DNA from: a virus
Length of the DNA stretch: 45,881 bases
Reading direction: 5' to 3' (one strand)
Virus record (IMG/VR): IMGVR_UViG_3300025889_000013
Span: 1 to 45,881 of that record
Shown here: one piece after another, positions 18,701-27,320 of the stretch
Layout: each line of letters starts with the position of its first letter
Numbering within the stretch: position 1 is the stretch's first letter
Translations under genes and position numbers: made by a program
Notes under the pieces: generated by a model
The model's database searches: none
Told to the model about the DNA's origin: nothing
What the model saw: the letters and a program-made list of their open reading frames with translations, nothing else

Positions 18701-21611
18701 CATTCTTTCAGAGGGAGACACTGCGTCTAACTTCGGCGGATTGGGCAAAGAGTTTTCTGCAACTGAAATTGCGTCTAAACTTGCGGACCACTTTACCCCT
18801 GCACAAGTTGAAAAAATCACTGAGGGATACATACGCACACGTGTTCTTAGGAACATGCTGCACGACATTAAAGACGAGGCTGGAGTTAGAACTCTTAAAG
18901 CTCGTGGGTATGACCAACACGTGCAGTTTTCACTTGACGGAACATCACAGCTTGTAGGTGCAGGTAAAGTTTTAGCAGACCCTTCTTCGTTGAAAGGCGG
19001 TAAGATTTTTTCTGTGGCGTTAGGCAAACACGTAGATGTGGACGATGAACTACTTACAACTCTTAAGTCAGGTAAGGTTAAAGTGGTAGAACTAAGTGAA
19101 GCCGAACAAGTCGGTGGCGTTTTTGTCCGCAGGTTTTTTGACGAGGCAGATAAAGTTAATGCTGCTGAAATACGTTCCATAATTCCCCGCAGACCGGGGG
19201 AGTTTCAGCGGATATATGATGACCCGTTCTTTATTTCCGTCAATGGGACACGTGTAGTTGACGGAGTTAGTGAAGCAGCCCAAAAGACCTTACGAACAGC
19301 TAAGAACAACGCAGAGGCAGAGGCGTATGTAAAAGGATTTAACTTGTTGTTAGATGCTAAGAAACGTGGCGTGCTGACGCTCGACTTAATTCGCTCTACA
19401 ATTGGCAAGTGGGAAGACCCTGATAGCTTTTACAAACTTCTCATGTCAAGTGAAATGTCGTGGGCAGATGAAGCAGTGTTGCGTGTTAGTCGCAGCAAGG
19501 ACGAGTATATGAGCAACTTTGTCGATGCTGTTTCTAGCAACGGTATGTTGTTTAACGGCTCACGTAATGAGAAGTTGGTTCCAATTGACAACCCCGTGAG
19601 AGCTAACACGCTTTCCGTAGAGCAGAGTTTGGCGGCAGAGCTTACGTCTGTGTCTCGTCTGATGTCGGTATACGAGCTACGTGCTTCGGCTATACAGCGG
19701 TGGCACAATCACGGTGTTGAAACAGGAGCATTACCTGCTGCACTTCGCTCCATGTCCCCTCAAGACGCGTTCGTTGCATATAGGCGTGTACGTCTTTCTG
19801 CGTTGTCTGACAACAGAGACAAACTGTTCTCAGAGCGTGCGTGGCAGTATATTAACGAACAGTTGGGTGCCAAAACAGCTCACGAACAAAAGATTCAGGA
19901 GTATCAAGAGTTTTTTTCTCAGAAGTTGTTAAACAATCCCAATGCTGGCTGGTTTAGGAAACAGTTAGGTATGTATCTTAGAGAGTCGTCTTCTGTGGAC
20001 GATTTGCGTGGCCTAACTTCCCACCTCACACTGGGCACGCTGAACATTGGGCAACTGTTTGTTCAGATGGCAGGTGCGTCCGTAGCAGCGGTTCTTCATC
20101 CTGTTCACGGAGTGTCGGCAGCAATGACTGCACTTCCGCTACGTGTTGCACTTATGTTTGACAATCCGGCTATGTGGCGCAGAGTGGCTAGACTTGCACA
20201 GGTAGGTACGTTGGGATTTACCAGTGTAAACGATTTTGTAGAGTTGGTTCAGGCTGTTAAAAAAAGCGGCATTATATCCGGTATTCAGTCTACAGCCGAC
20301 TATACAAAAACAGACGGTGCGTTCAACTTGTTTAGCAGAACTAAAGGAGCTGCTGCCGAGACAAGTTACTTTTTCTTTAATCGCGGTGAAGAATTTTCAC
20401 GTCTAATATCCTTCGACATTGCTAGACGTATTCTAAAAGAAAAAGGTGATGTAAACTTGCTGGATGACTTTGTTCTTCGTAAAGCCATTCAGATGGAAGA
20501 TGACTTCACTCAGAATATGACTAAAGGGAATCAGGCGTGGTTTACACGAGGTGCCGTAGGTGTACCGTTGCAGTTTATGCAGTATAGTTTGAAGTTTGTT
20601 GGAAACTTCACCGCAGGCTTGTTTAGTAAGAAGGGGCTTGAAAGAGGCTTTACTCGTGCTGAGTGGGCTAAGATTGTTACAGGAATGACTGTGCTATACG
20701 GTGTTTCAAACATGGGTATGGGAGACTTGGTTGAAGAAACGTTGGGTGAGAGTTTCATGAACTCCTTAGATATAAAAGACCCTGACGCACGATATAACGC
20801 TCGCCTAGCTGTGTCTGAAGGTATTATTGCTGCGACTATCAACCTAATGAGTGAACACATGTTTGGCACCAGTACACGACTGTCAGTTGGTAAGCGGCTG
20901 TCACCGTTTGGCTTTTCAGAAATAGCTGAAGAGTTGGTTAATAATGAGAAGGACTACGCCGAGGTGTTGTTAGGCGCGTCTATGCGAACCATTAAAGCCA
21001 TTGCTGGATTTGGTCCGTTCTTAAGAACGCTGGTTAAAAACGATGAGGCTACGCCTAGACAAGTGCTGTCAGACTTGGCTGACATAGCCGCTTCTGCGTC
21101 TAGCCAGTTTAACAACGCACAAAAAGTGTGGCTTTATGCAAACAACCAGAACAAGCTAATAACCTCTACTGGACAGTATATAGCGCCACTAAGCACGTCA
21201 GAAGTGTGGGCAAAGCTAATTGGTTTTTCAAGTGTTCCATTAACTGATTACTACCGTCTTCGTAAAGATGAGATACGCTACAAGAAACACATAGAGGAAA
21301 ATGTAGGTAAGTGGTTGGCACAACAACGTGTAAAAATCCTCACTGCATACAACGCAGGTGATACAGAGCTTGGTGACACGTTACAGCGTAGGTATGACCT
21401 GATGATGCCGGATAGAAATACAATAGAATGGGACTATGTTCAGAAGTATCTTGAACGTACAAAGCCGACACATCGGGCAGCAATACAAGATCAGGTTACA
21501 AAACTTTTGGAAAAATCATACGGGCGAACTGTTTCTAATTCCGCACCGTTTACGGCGACTAAAGAGCAGTATAGCACGGTTCCACTGGAGAAAAACAATG
21601 GCAAAGACTAA
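15762..21611 (+). CDS. Giant internal virion protein with zincin motif (1949 aa)
   Basis: 1949 aa, the longest gene. In the gp15/gp16 position of T7-like phages, so probably ejected into the cell. The motif ALHEVIHSVV (H655-E656-xx-H659) has the zinc-metallopeptidase pattern; a third ligand was not found with confidence. Alanine-rich hydrophobic stretches occur near residues 305-335 and 1425-1475. The genome palindrome occurs at 17328 (V-L-K-N), 18843 (V-L-R-N) and 21017 (F-L-R-T). It starts after a weak ribosome site (GCTAACTAATG) and overlaps the next gene by 14 bases. Confidence 0.78.
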   Translation: MQPMTEEQVYDPTLDSGLNDDTYDPTIEISSTENAETRLLNPTKAAGFVSAHDGLNGTPSNPAQNAAQLEAGSTFPIDRSFETYLQNEISASREQAFSAAMGGDAGKAKFFADYSKAQEDLRNSTQSLSTKLFKVTKNTHEQLAATGPYPPRDASDVAKLNRSATNTAAGVSWENFVGTLAKDAVPESYVGKAATFVQFLATEMTPWGSYEEFGIVPNAIAEITGLDRQRSAEEAVLQMRRYINTLDRGSQQELLTNLYELLKTKGNDFYAFSVIASIADPNLDHDKWYELEETPFFLKTSEKLAAAGLVADVALVGGIVRAAGAAGIRGLKALSLRGKLSRVMKETRGSEEVAEQAFSTALRGGDNALGVSKTEALEMARAHTLNNIIGTSLDNVNQALGKRIRQDALDAIEGMRSLLFSSGKTDDEVAAAIKEASKQVAQNNPHVLNVLPVEASERGVSVQIVHGNDKGQLFKTREEAEAYAKTLSGATKIIEAKSNTGFAVALDKIPTLEEDVATLRELVLKNNATRAAEETPAGRAANSGVGVLSGKKIDNPAYSSLFTRSDEDRILNGPVNAAEIVDALADGSKDPIIQKIAQRLRQNDAIDLSNVQLTPMSQIERSSGPVGLYRTIEDTLGYDVTKFKNGVPDEATALHEVIHSVVTQTIDAIMQADRGSVVMNKANKAVKFTTAQQTAVRKLDRIFRAMIQSDFAPYGNSLRDVHEIYLDAIQSGLGIVGENAERLLNRYYGLTDVHEMVAEALSNREFMKTLQKIPLSELFDAETIRKEFGGGKRSVWDAITEFIVEMFKGSKAEPTALSAVLENSWKLIDSAKEDQRTLISSLVAQGKLPRTPDGGIRFPKLGKPHIKVKARKVLEDMLAAKEQELIELKALKDEGFQGYGVVQVREDPTMLKAVGGFDPTDIASMNRILGFDDKHMSSSLLVDQFTAAWHVTAGNRRILTDFYKKAIDPLNSKERNALYSILSEGDTASNFGGLGKEFSATEIASKLADHFTPAQVEKITEGYIRTRVLRNMLHDIKDEAGVRTLKARGYDQHVQFSLDGTSQLVGAGKVLADPSSLKGGKIFSVALGKHVDVDDELLTTLKSGKVKVVELSEAEQVGGVFVRRFFDEADKVNAAEIRSIIPRRPGEFQRIYDDPFFISVNGTRVVDGVSEAAQKTLRTAKNNAEAEAYVKGFNLLLDAKKRGVLTLDLIRSTIGKWEDPDSFYKLLMSSEMSWADEAVLRVSRSKDEYMSNFVDAVSSNGMLFNGSRNEKLVPIDNPVRANTLSVEQSLAAELTSVSRLMSVYELRASAIQRWHNHGVETGALPAALRSMSPQDAFVAYRRVRLSALSDNRDKLFSERAWQYINEQLGAKTAHEQKIQEYQEFFSQKLLNNPNAGWFRKQLGMYLRESSSVDDLRGLTSHLTLGTLNIGQLFVQMAGASVAAVLHPVHGVSAAMTALPLRVALMFDNPAMWRRVARLAQVGTLGFTSVNDFVELVQAVKKSGIISGIQSTADYTKTDGAFNLFSRTKGAAAETSYFFFNRGEEFSRLISFDIARRILKEKGDVNLLDDFVLRKAIQMEDDFTQNMTKGNQAWFTRGAVGVPLQFMQYSLKFVGNFTAGLFSKKGLERGFTRAEWAKIVTGMTVLYGVSNMGMGDLVEETLGESFMNSLDIKDPDARYNARLAVSEGIIAATINLMSEHMFGTSTRLSVGKRLSPFGFSEIAEELVNNEKDYAEVLLGASMRTIKAIAGFGPFLRTLVKNDEATPRQVLSDLADIAASASSQFNNAQKVWLYANNQNKLITSTGQYIAPLSTSEVWAKLIGFSSVPLTDYYRLRKDEIRYKKHIEENVGKWLAQQRVKILTAYNAGDTELGDTLQRRYDLMMPDRNTIEWDYVQKYLERTKPTHRAAIQDQVTKLLEKSYGRTVSNSAPFTATKEQYSTVPLEKNNGKD

Positions 21612-24003
21612 GACAGTAACACGCGATGATTACCTTGCACCGACACTTGGCAACGGCACTGCTGCCGCTGCGGGCAATGACCAGCTACTTGTAGCCGCAG
21701 GTCAGGCAGAAGGTGCTGCGGCAGAGCTTCAGGGACAGTCTTCAAAAGTCGCGTCAACTACAAACGCCTTTGCTCTTGACAGGGCAACAGAGACAGGTAA
21801 GGCTGCGTATGAGGGGTATGTAGGTGCTACAACACTTGCTGAAATAAATAAGATTACAGACTACCTTTACAACCCAAACCTTCCTCAAGGAAAGAATGCT
21901 ACATTTGTTGGGCCTAAAGTGGTGTCTGCGGTTGCTGACCAGATGGGGGAGTTTGCTCGCAAAACACAGGGCGCAGTGAATGCAGGCGTTATAACTGCAC
22001 AGGATGCTATGGCTAGATTGGCTGCTAAACAAAAAGAACTAATTGCAGCGCACCCTGCTGAAGCAGATCGCATACGTAGAATCTTTCACGAGCAGACAGG
22101 TATATCTAACTTCCATGCTCAACTGGTAAACACTGCACTTACAGCAACACCTGCCAAAGCAGGATCAGATAAGAATGCTGATGCAGCAAGGGCAATAGAC
22201 AAGTCGCTTGCGGAAAACCCTGAAGTGCAGCTTGCGTTTTATAACAGACTCGGTATTGCTGGCGGAGATGTGTTTACGGCTATAACAACTAACCCGCACC
22301 ACAGGATGCTTGCTGGAAGCATTGCTGCGGCTGCTCAAGCTGATGCTGTTGCAAAGCGTGTTAGAGCACGGAATGATGTGTCTGACGAAGACAAAGCGTT
22401 TGAAGCAGGTAAAGCAGCAATAGCTAGAGGAAACGCGGCACAAGCTCAACTCATGGCAGACCTGAATAAAATTCCGGGGATGCAAGACGTATCTACTAAC
22501 ATGTCTCCTAAAGATTTCGCGGCATTTTGGGCAGCTAATGTTGGAGGTATACGTGTGCTGGTCAACTCTACAGTTGATAACCTTGAACGCCAAAGATCGG
22601 AACTTCTTTTGATGAGAAAGGTTGATCCTAACCATATTGCAGCACTGGACAAAAAGATATCATACATTAAAACACTCGGTAGTGAGGACGTAAACGTTGC
22701 ACGCTCGACGTTCGCTACTTACAACTCAGCCCTCACCTCTAGAAGCCAAGCGGCGCTGAACAGTGCAACCACAATGCACACTATTACTCAAGCAATTGGT
22801 GCGAAAGGTGAGGATGTCACATCGCTCTTGAACATAACCGCTCAACTACAAGACCCCGACCCAAACATCCGTAAACAGGGACAGCGTCTAATGGACGGAA
22901 TGCGTAACACTATGCCCGGTATGACAGCGGCATTAAGTGGGGTTGTAGCAAACTTTGTAAATGATCCCTACGGCACGACCACTAAAGACTACCTAGCAGC
23001 TAGACAGTCGCTCAGTGGACCGGACGTAAAAGCGCCCCTTAAGGGCACGTCAGGACAAGCTGCGTTTCATGTTTTGGTCGACAACACTGCGGCTGATGTC
23101 TCTGCGTATGGTGCTGGAACGATAGGTGTTGCTCCGTCAGAAGAGACGCGTAATGGTGTGGCACAGACTCTTGCACGAGTATCACCTATGGGAGAGAACG
23201 GTGAAAAAGTAAGGCGATTGTTTACAGGTGAGCCTTCAGCGTTTGACAACATGGTTAAAGCAATTCCTGAAAGCGAAAGACAACCCTACCTAGACACTCT
23301 GTCTAAAAACATGTGGAACCGCGTCACTGCCTCGTCAGACAACTCGTTAATGTCAGCAATATCTAGGGATGTTCTGGCGCTGCAAAGACACATCAATGAT
23401 CGACTTACGGGACAGCAGCACAGACTTGGTGTAGGCATTAATCCCGACACACAGGCACTTACGGTTGGTGCATTTACTGATGATGGATTTGTCCCGTATA
23501 ACAAGCTGGCAGTGTTTAGAGAACTGAAGCATGAGATTAATGCGGACGAGTTAAATCGCAACTTAGATAACCTGTCTAAGACGGCTGCGTTGTCGGCTCT
23601 TGTTATAAACAAGGCGGATAAAACAACCACTATTACAGACGTAAAGAACCACATTGTCGGGCAGTTTAACACTGACTTAGACATTGAGGGAGGCTCTACA
23701 ATGGCAGGAAGACTTGTCAAGCAACTTGACAACACAGCAGGGGGCACGGGTGCTGCCACCGCAAATCCTAACCTGCGTATGCAGGGGAAAAACACTGCGC
23801 CACGGGAAACGAGTGCGCCAACAACTACTCCCAAAGTGTATAACCCTGTTGAGGGGAAGATAAGAGGACCGGAGACAACTAATGATTCTGACAAGGCTAC
23901 ACTGGGCACTTTCTCACCCAACCGTGATGAGGCTGGTCAGCCTATTCGTCCTGTCGTCTATCAGTCTCTTAAATCCTTCCTTTCTACAAAAGAGACCAAC
24001 TAA
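21598..24003 (+). CDS. Internal virion protein, 801 aa
   Basis: 801 aa from the ATG at 21598, preceded by CTGGAGAAAAACA. The longer reading from 21436 lies within the end of the previous gene and is rejected. Starts MAKTKTVTRDDYLAPTLGNG, then long Ala/Gln/Asp helical regions (GQAEGAAAELQGQSSKVA), with no catalytic motif recognised. The Pro/Thr-rich C-terminus (RETSAPTTTPKVYNPVEGK) looks flexible. Sits between the 1949-aa protein and the transglycosylase, so it is probably an ejected core protein. Confidence 0.7.
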   Translation: MAKTKTVTRDDYLAPTLGNGTAAAAGNDQLLVAAGQAEGAAAELQGQSSKVASTTNAFALDRATETGKAAYEGYVGATTLAEINKITDYLYNPNLPQGKNATFVGPKVVSAVADQMGEFARKTQGAVNAGVITAQDAMARLAAKQKELIAAHPAEADRIRRIFHEQTGISNFHAQLVNTALTATPAKAGSDKNADAARAIDKSLAENPEVQLAFYNRLGIAGGDVFTAITTNPHHRMLAGSIAAAAQADAVAKRVRARNDVSDEDKAFEAGKAAIARGNAAQAQLMADLNKIPGMQDVSTNMSPKDFAAFWAANVGGIRVLVNSTVDNLERQRSELLLMRKVDPNHIAALDKKISYIKTLGSEDVNVARSTFATYNSALTSRSQAALNSATTMHTITQAIGAKGEDVTSLLNITAQLQDPDPNIRKQGQRLMDGMRNTMPGMTAALSGVVANFVNDPYGTTTKDYLAARQSLSGPDVKAPLKGTSGQAAFHVLVDNTAADVSAYGAGTIGVAPSEETRNGVAQTLARVSPMGENGEKVRRLFTGEPSAFDNMVKAIPESERQPYLDTLSKNMWNRVTASSDNSLMSAISRDVLALQRHINDRLTGQQHRLGVGINPDTQALTVGAFTDDGFVPYNKLAVFRELKHEINADELNRNLDNLSKTAALSALVINKADKTTTITDVKNHIVGQFNTDLDIEGGSTMAGRLVKQLDNTAGGTGAATANPNLRMQGKNTAPRETSAPTTTPKVYNPVEGKIRGPETTNDSDKATLGTFSPNRDEAGQPIRPVVYQSLKSFLSTKETN

Positions 24004-24004
24004 C

Positions 24005-24847
24005 ATGCCTACTTGGAAAGAGTTAGCTGACCTTCCGCTAGAACAGCGCACTAAGCTCAAGTGGAACGACCCTAGAATACTTGACTATGTGCGTGCTGTA
24101 GAGGCACAGTTTACGCTGCCTGCTAACGCTTTGCGTACTCTACTCTACGCTGAGAACAGCTTTATTGACAAAAGCGGTAAGGTGCAACTGAACACCACTA
24201 ACGACAGCACCACTACTAGCAAGGCTAAAGCACGTGGCATTATGCAGTTTACGGACGCTACAATGAAGCTGATGGAGGATAGGTGGGTACACAATGCTGC
24301 TGACCCCTTAGAGAACGTGTGGTTTGCTGCTGACTATTTAAACCACACTCTGCACAAGCAGTATAAGGGTAACATTGTTGCTGCTATAGCTGACTACAAT
24401 GGCGGGTGGAAGCAAGCTAAAAACGTTCTTAAGAACAAGATGCCGACTGATAAACAAACTGCTGACTACTTGAAGAAGGCTGCACATCACGCGTCAGTGT
24501 TTGATAGTGAGGAACAACCTGAGATTACGGCTAAAACACATGACGGACTACCTGCCAGACGAAACGCTGACGGCACCTACTCCACCGAAGTGTCAATTAC
24601 AGTTACTAATCCAAAGCTAAATGGGGGTAGACCAACAAATATACCGTCTCTTTGGGGAGGGAAAGAAGTGGACGAAGAGACGGCTGTTAGCAAGGCGCTT
24701 GCATCTGGCAAGTCGTATCCATCGTTCAATTCAATTGACGAGGCAGTGTCTTCCGCCAAAGCTAGAAGTGAGGCAGGAGGTGCGGGTGCACCCGAAGCAC
24801 CTACTCCTGTAGAACAGCCCAACTTAGAACAAACAGCAATGCCATAA
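24005..24847 (+). CDS. Virion lytic transglycosylase
   Basis: 280 aa from the ATG at 24005, 1 base after the previous stop. The SLT-type fold is visible: LLYAENSF with catalytic E50, KARGIMQFTDATM (residues 75-87), NVWFAADYLNHTL and AAIADYNGG. It cleaves peptidoglycan with 1,6-anhydro product formation so that DNA can pass the cell wall. In T7 this domain is the N-terminus of gp16; here it is a separate last gene of the rightward unit. The C-terminal ~130 residues are of unknown function and end in a Pro/Ala/Glu tail. An exact palindrome lies at 24425 (V-L-K-N). Confidence 0.88.
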   Translation: MPTWKELADLPLEQRTKLKWNDPRILDYVRAVEAQFTLPANALRTLLYAENSFIDKSGKVQLNTTNDSTTTSKAKARGIMQFTDATMKLMEDRWVHNAADPLENVWFAADYLNHTLHKQYKGNIVAAIADYNGGWKQAKNVLKNKMPTDKQTADYLKKAAHHASVFDSEEQPEITAKTHDGLPARRNADGTYSTEVSITVTNPKLNGGRPTNIPSLWGGKEVDEETAVSKALASGKSYPSFNSIDEAVSSAKARSEAGGAGAPEAPTPVEQPNLEQTAMP

Positions 24848-24851
24848 AAAA

Positions 24852-24867
24852 GCCCCCTTTCGGGGGC
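24852..24867 (-). terminator. Terminator at the convergence of the two transcription units
   Basis: GCCCCC-TTTC-GGGGGC hairpin with six A residues on its left on the + strand, so it reads as stem plus T-tract for leftward transcripts. It sits 6 bases beyond the last leftward stop (24874) and 4 bases beyond the last rightward stop, so it may block transcription from both sides. The U-tract favours leftward termination. Confidence 0.85.
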
Positions 24868-24873
24868 ATAAAG

Positions 24874-25077
24874 TTACAGGCTAGAAATAGCAAATCCGTA
24901 TAGACCGATGGTAGCAGTGCGATTGCGTACATCAATGGTCTTGCGAAGTTTAGGCTGCTTCTTGAACAAGGCATACAGCCATGCACGTACAGCTTTACGC
25001 GCTTGGTCATACGACTTGAACGTCTTGTTCTTAAGAACAGTGGGAAGTGCCTTTCCTTTGCGTGTAATTGTATACAT
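24874..25077 (-). CDS. Small basic protein, last gene of the leftward unit
   Basis: 67 aa. The start is set at 25077 because of AAGGAGTGAGTATG; the longer form from 25104 would lie over a hairpin and has no ribosome site. Sequence MYTITRKGKALPTVLKNKTF, then KAVRAWLYALFKKQPKLRKT, with about 16 basic residues and few acidic ones. The genome palindrome at 25027 encodes its V-L-K-N. It could bind nucleic acid and is one candidate for a binder of the palindrome, but no helix-turn-helix is certain. Confidence 0.6.
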   Translation of the reverse strand: MYTITRKGKALPTVLKNKTFKSYDQARKAVRAWLYALFKKQPKLRKTIDVRNRTATIGLYGFAISSL

Positions 25078-25095
25078 ACTCACTCCTTTTAAAAT

Positions 25096-25119
25096 GACGC
25101 CCACTTAACGCGGGGCGTC
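25096..25119 (-). terminator. Possible leftward terminator or attenuator
   Basis: GACGCCC/GGGCGTC 7-bp stem with a 10-base loop, followed on the minus strand by ATTTTAAAA. It lies between the 79-aa gene and the last leftward gene, so it would lower expression of that last gene. The tail is short; moderate support. Confidence 0.5.
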
Positions 25120-25125
25120 TTGGCG

Positions 25126-25365
25126 TTAGTCAGTGAGACCTGCCTTAACCTCACTGTCTTTACTACCTGCCTCTGCATCTACTCGGTCGTTCCAGCCCTT
25201 TGTAAAGTAGGTGCCTAGCGCATCGTATCCGATGACGAACGATTGTGCCCGTAGAAAGTCCATGAACAAATCTGCTTGTTCAGGCCATGTGACGGCATCA
25301 ACTATTTCTAGCGTTGCCTTTCTTCCTGTTACAGCGTCTTCGTGTGTAAATGTAATTCTTTCCAT
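25126..25365 (-). CDS. Hypothetical protein, 79 aa
   Basis: 79 aa with ribosome site AAGGAGAGTTAAATG. Acidic; starts MERITFTHEDAVTGRKATLE, then FLRAQSFVIGYDALGTYF. It lies directly downstream of the tRNA and upstream of a possible terminator. No family recognised. Codon use fits the phage. Confidence 0.55.
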   Translation of the reverse strand: MERITFTHEDAVTGRKATLEIVDAVTWPEQADLFMDFLRAQSFVIGYDALGTYFTKGWNDRVDAEAGSKDSEVKAGLTD

Positions 25366-25381
25366 TTAACTCTCCTTATAT

Positions 25382-25457
25382 TGGTGCCTCTCGTCTGACT
25401 CGAACAGACGACCTGCCGCTTACAAGGCGGCTGCTCTACCAACTGAGCTAGAGAGGC
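25382..25457 (-). tRNA. tRNA-Thr (TGT), CCA encoded
   Basis: 76 nt; cloverleaf read by eye on the minus strand. Acceptor GCCTCTC pairs with GAGAGGC; D arm GCTC/GAGC; anticodon stem GCCGC/GCGGC with loop CTTGTAA; T arm GTCTG/CAGAC with TTCGAGT loop; 3' end ACCA is in the DNA. Anticodon TGT reads ACA, a frequent Thr codon in this phage. The last codons of the DUF3310-like gene (stop TAG) lie inside the 5' acceptor region, so the tRNA is cut out of the leftward mRNA. Confidence 0.95.
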
Positions 25458-25693
25458 GTTGTACGTTTGTTAATCTCTCGTTCAATGTACCAAATAGCTT
25501 TGCGTAAGTCTTCTATGGCGTCGTTCTTAAGATCGGCCCTCCATATATACTTAACAGCATTACCTAAACAAAAGCCCATGTGTTCTGTAACATCAATGCA
25601 CTCCACACCACTAGGGTGTTGCGTGTAGTGGCGTGGGTGATCGACATTACAAGTGCAGGTGCGTCCTTGATTACAGTCGTTATTACACCCCAC
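25448..25693 (-). CDS. DUF3310-like protein
   Basis: 81 aa from the GTG at 25693, preceded by AAAAGGAGGAAGCT; the ATG at 25729 is upstream but lacks a ribosome site. The core HPRHYTQHPSGVECIDV followed by GNAVKYIWRADLKNDAIEDL is the recognisable DUF3310 pattern found in many phages, sometimes described as nucleotide-kinase-like. Cysteines cluster at the N-terminus. It overlaps the end of the ribonucleotide reductase by 11 bases and the tRNA by 10. A nucleotide-metabolism role is suggested by its neighbour. A one-mismatch palindrome lies at 25523. Confidence 0.75.
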   Translation of the reverse strand: MGCNNDCNQGRTCTCNVDHPRHYTQHPSGVECIDVTEHMGFCLGNAVKYIWRADLKNDAIEDLRKAIWYIEREINKRTTPL

Positions 25694-27320
25694 AGCTTCC
25701 TCCTTTTCCGCTAATGTCACAGATGTCATTCTCTTGAAACACTACACCCTTGTGCTTAATTGCTTCATGATAGTCCATCTCAGTGATGGGTTGACCACCC
25801 CTGCTACCATCAGGATATGCAGTGAAGCCCCTAAGCCGTGGTGCATACTTTGACAACACCTTAGAAAATTCGTTCACCTTATCTTCGTTGTTGTTCTCAG
25901 TACCCCACGCAGGCAGGTTAATGGTTGAGCTAATAGACATGTCTACATAGTCCTGAATGTCAGCTTGAAACTTGATACGCTTTTCAAACTTGTTAGACAA
26001 ACTATATGCTGTCTCAATCTTGTCAGGATTGATACCATCTTGAATCAGCATCTCTGCCGTAGCGTCAACACAATACTCATAGTGCCAGCGTGTACCGTCC
26101 TTCAGATAGCGTCGCTTATATGCTACAGCAAACAGCGGCTCTATTCCGGTGGTTGTTCCGGCAAGAATGCCGATGCTGCCTGTAGGAGCAATTGCACGAT
26201 ACGCAACAGGACGGCTGAGAAACAGACGATCACAATGGTCATTAGCACTACGCTCACTTTCGTCACGATAGATAGAAAGCCACTTATGCAATTCAGGACT
26301 AACTTCATACCCATACCCCTTTTTCAGTAGCCATTCATGTATGCCCATCAATCCCAAACCGAGTCGTCGATTTTTCTCCCTGACATCATACACTTTATCA
26401 TACGGAAGTGTAGCACGAATAGTTCCACACACAAGAAACTTAGAGGCCAAAGATACCACAGATTTGAACTCTTCAATGCTGTCAATGTTCCCGATGTTGA
26501 TAGAACCAAGATTGCACACATCGCTATCATCCTCGGACGTAACTTCGGTGCAGGCGTTCCTAAGTGTTTCATTCTGCTTATCTCCAAAATTAAAAGAAAA
26601 CCCCGGCTCACCTGTAGACATAGCCTGAAAACAATTGTCTACGAACACAGGGTTTTTATGACGGTCTGGTGAATTCAACCAAGCATCGTCATAGTTAAGG
26701 CTAATGTTAGTCATGTCAAGCTGTGCAGGGAAATTGAAGTCTTTGTTCTTAAGAACTTTAATTTCGTCAGACCAATTCTTAGCCACCATAAAATCACGCA
26801 CATCATCATGTTGCCAATTGAGAGAGGCGTATATGGCGCTGCGTCGGCTACCGCCCTGCATCACATTCCTACCAATCTCGTTAATCATGCACATAAGGCT
26901 AATAGGCCCGCTGCTGGTGCCGCCTGTACGTGTAATGGCCTTGCCCTTGCCGCGCAGAATGGAGTAGTCAATACCAATGCCACCACCTGTCATAAGACAG
27001 CTAGTGCTACGCCATGCTACATTAGCCCACTCCTCACGTGTGTCTTCCTCTGCACGCAACAGATAACAATTGTTGAAGAAGCTGTTAGGGCGTCCAGCAT
27101 AATAAATATAGCGTCCACCCGGAACAAACTTAAACTCTTTAACATATTGTACAAGCTGCTTCCTGTCAGACTCAGACATCAGTGCCCTGTCTGCACCTCC
27201 TCGTGTGCCACACACATCGTCTACCAGCCGTTCTGCAAGCTGTGACCACGTATCTGCTGGCCCTTGTGCATACTTAAAACGGAAAACATTCTCTCCCAAC
27301 TTACTTCTGAATTCATTCAT
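25683..27320 (-). CDS. nrdJ: Class II (adenosylcobalamin-dependent) ribonucleotide reductase
   Basis: 545 aa. Active-site motif NACTE (N255, C257, E259) matches the N-x-C-x-E of class II enzymes. Redox cysteines are C85 in NNCYLL and C269 in DVCNLGSIN; the C-terminal pair is C534/C543. PTGSIGILAGTTTGIEP and LGLGLMGIHEWL are also typical. There is no R2 (NrdB) gene, as expected for class II. It reduces ribonucleotides to deoxyribonucleotides using vitamin B12, so phage DNA synthesis works with or without oxygen but needs host cobalamin. The start overlaps a 52-aa membrane protein. Contains one exact palindrome at 26745. Confidence 0.92.
   Translation of the reverse strand: MNEFRSKLGENVFRFKYAQGPADTWSQLAERLVDDVCGTRGGADRALMSESDRKQLVQYVKEFKFVPGGRYIYYAGRPNSFFNNCYLLRAEEDTREEWANVAWRSTSCLMTGGGIGIDYSILRGKGKAITRTGGTSSGPISLMCMINEIGRNVMQGGSRRSAIYASLNWQHDDVRDFMVAKNWSDEIKVLKNKDFNFPAQLDMTNISLNYDDAWLNSPDRHKNPVFVDNCFQAMSTGEPGFSFNFGDKQNETLRNACTEVTSEDDSDVCNLGSINIGNIDSIEEFKSVVSLASKFLVCGTIRATLPYDKVYDVREKNRRLGLGLMGIHEWLLKKGYGYEVSPELHKWLSIYRDESERSANDHCDRLFLSRPVAYRAIAPTGSIGILAGTTTGIEPLFAVAYKRRYLKDGTRWHYEYCVDATAEMLIQDGINPDKIETAYSLSNKFEKRIKFQADIQDYVDMSISSTINLPAWGTENNNEDKVNEFSKVLSKYAPRLRGFTAYPDGSRGGQPITEMDYHEAIKHKGVVFQENDICDISGKGGSCGV

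Noticed and set aside
21436-21597. Extended N-terminus for the 801-aa virion protein
   Set aside because: This segment lies within the 1949-aa gene in another frame; the ATG at 21598 has a ribosome site and a natural start.
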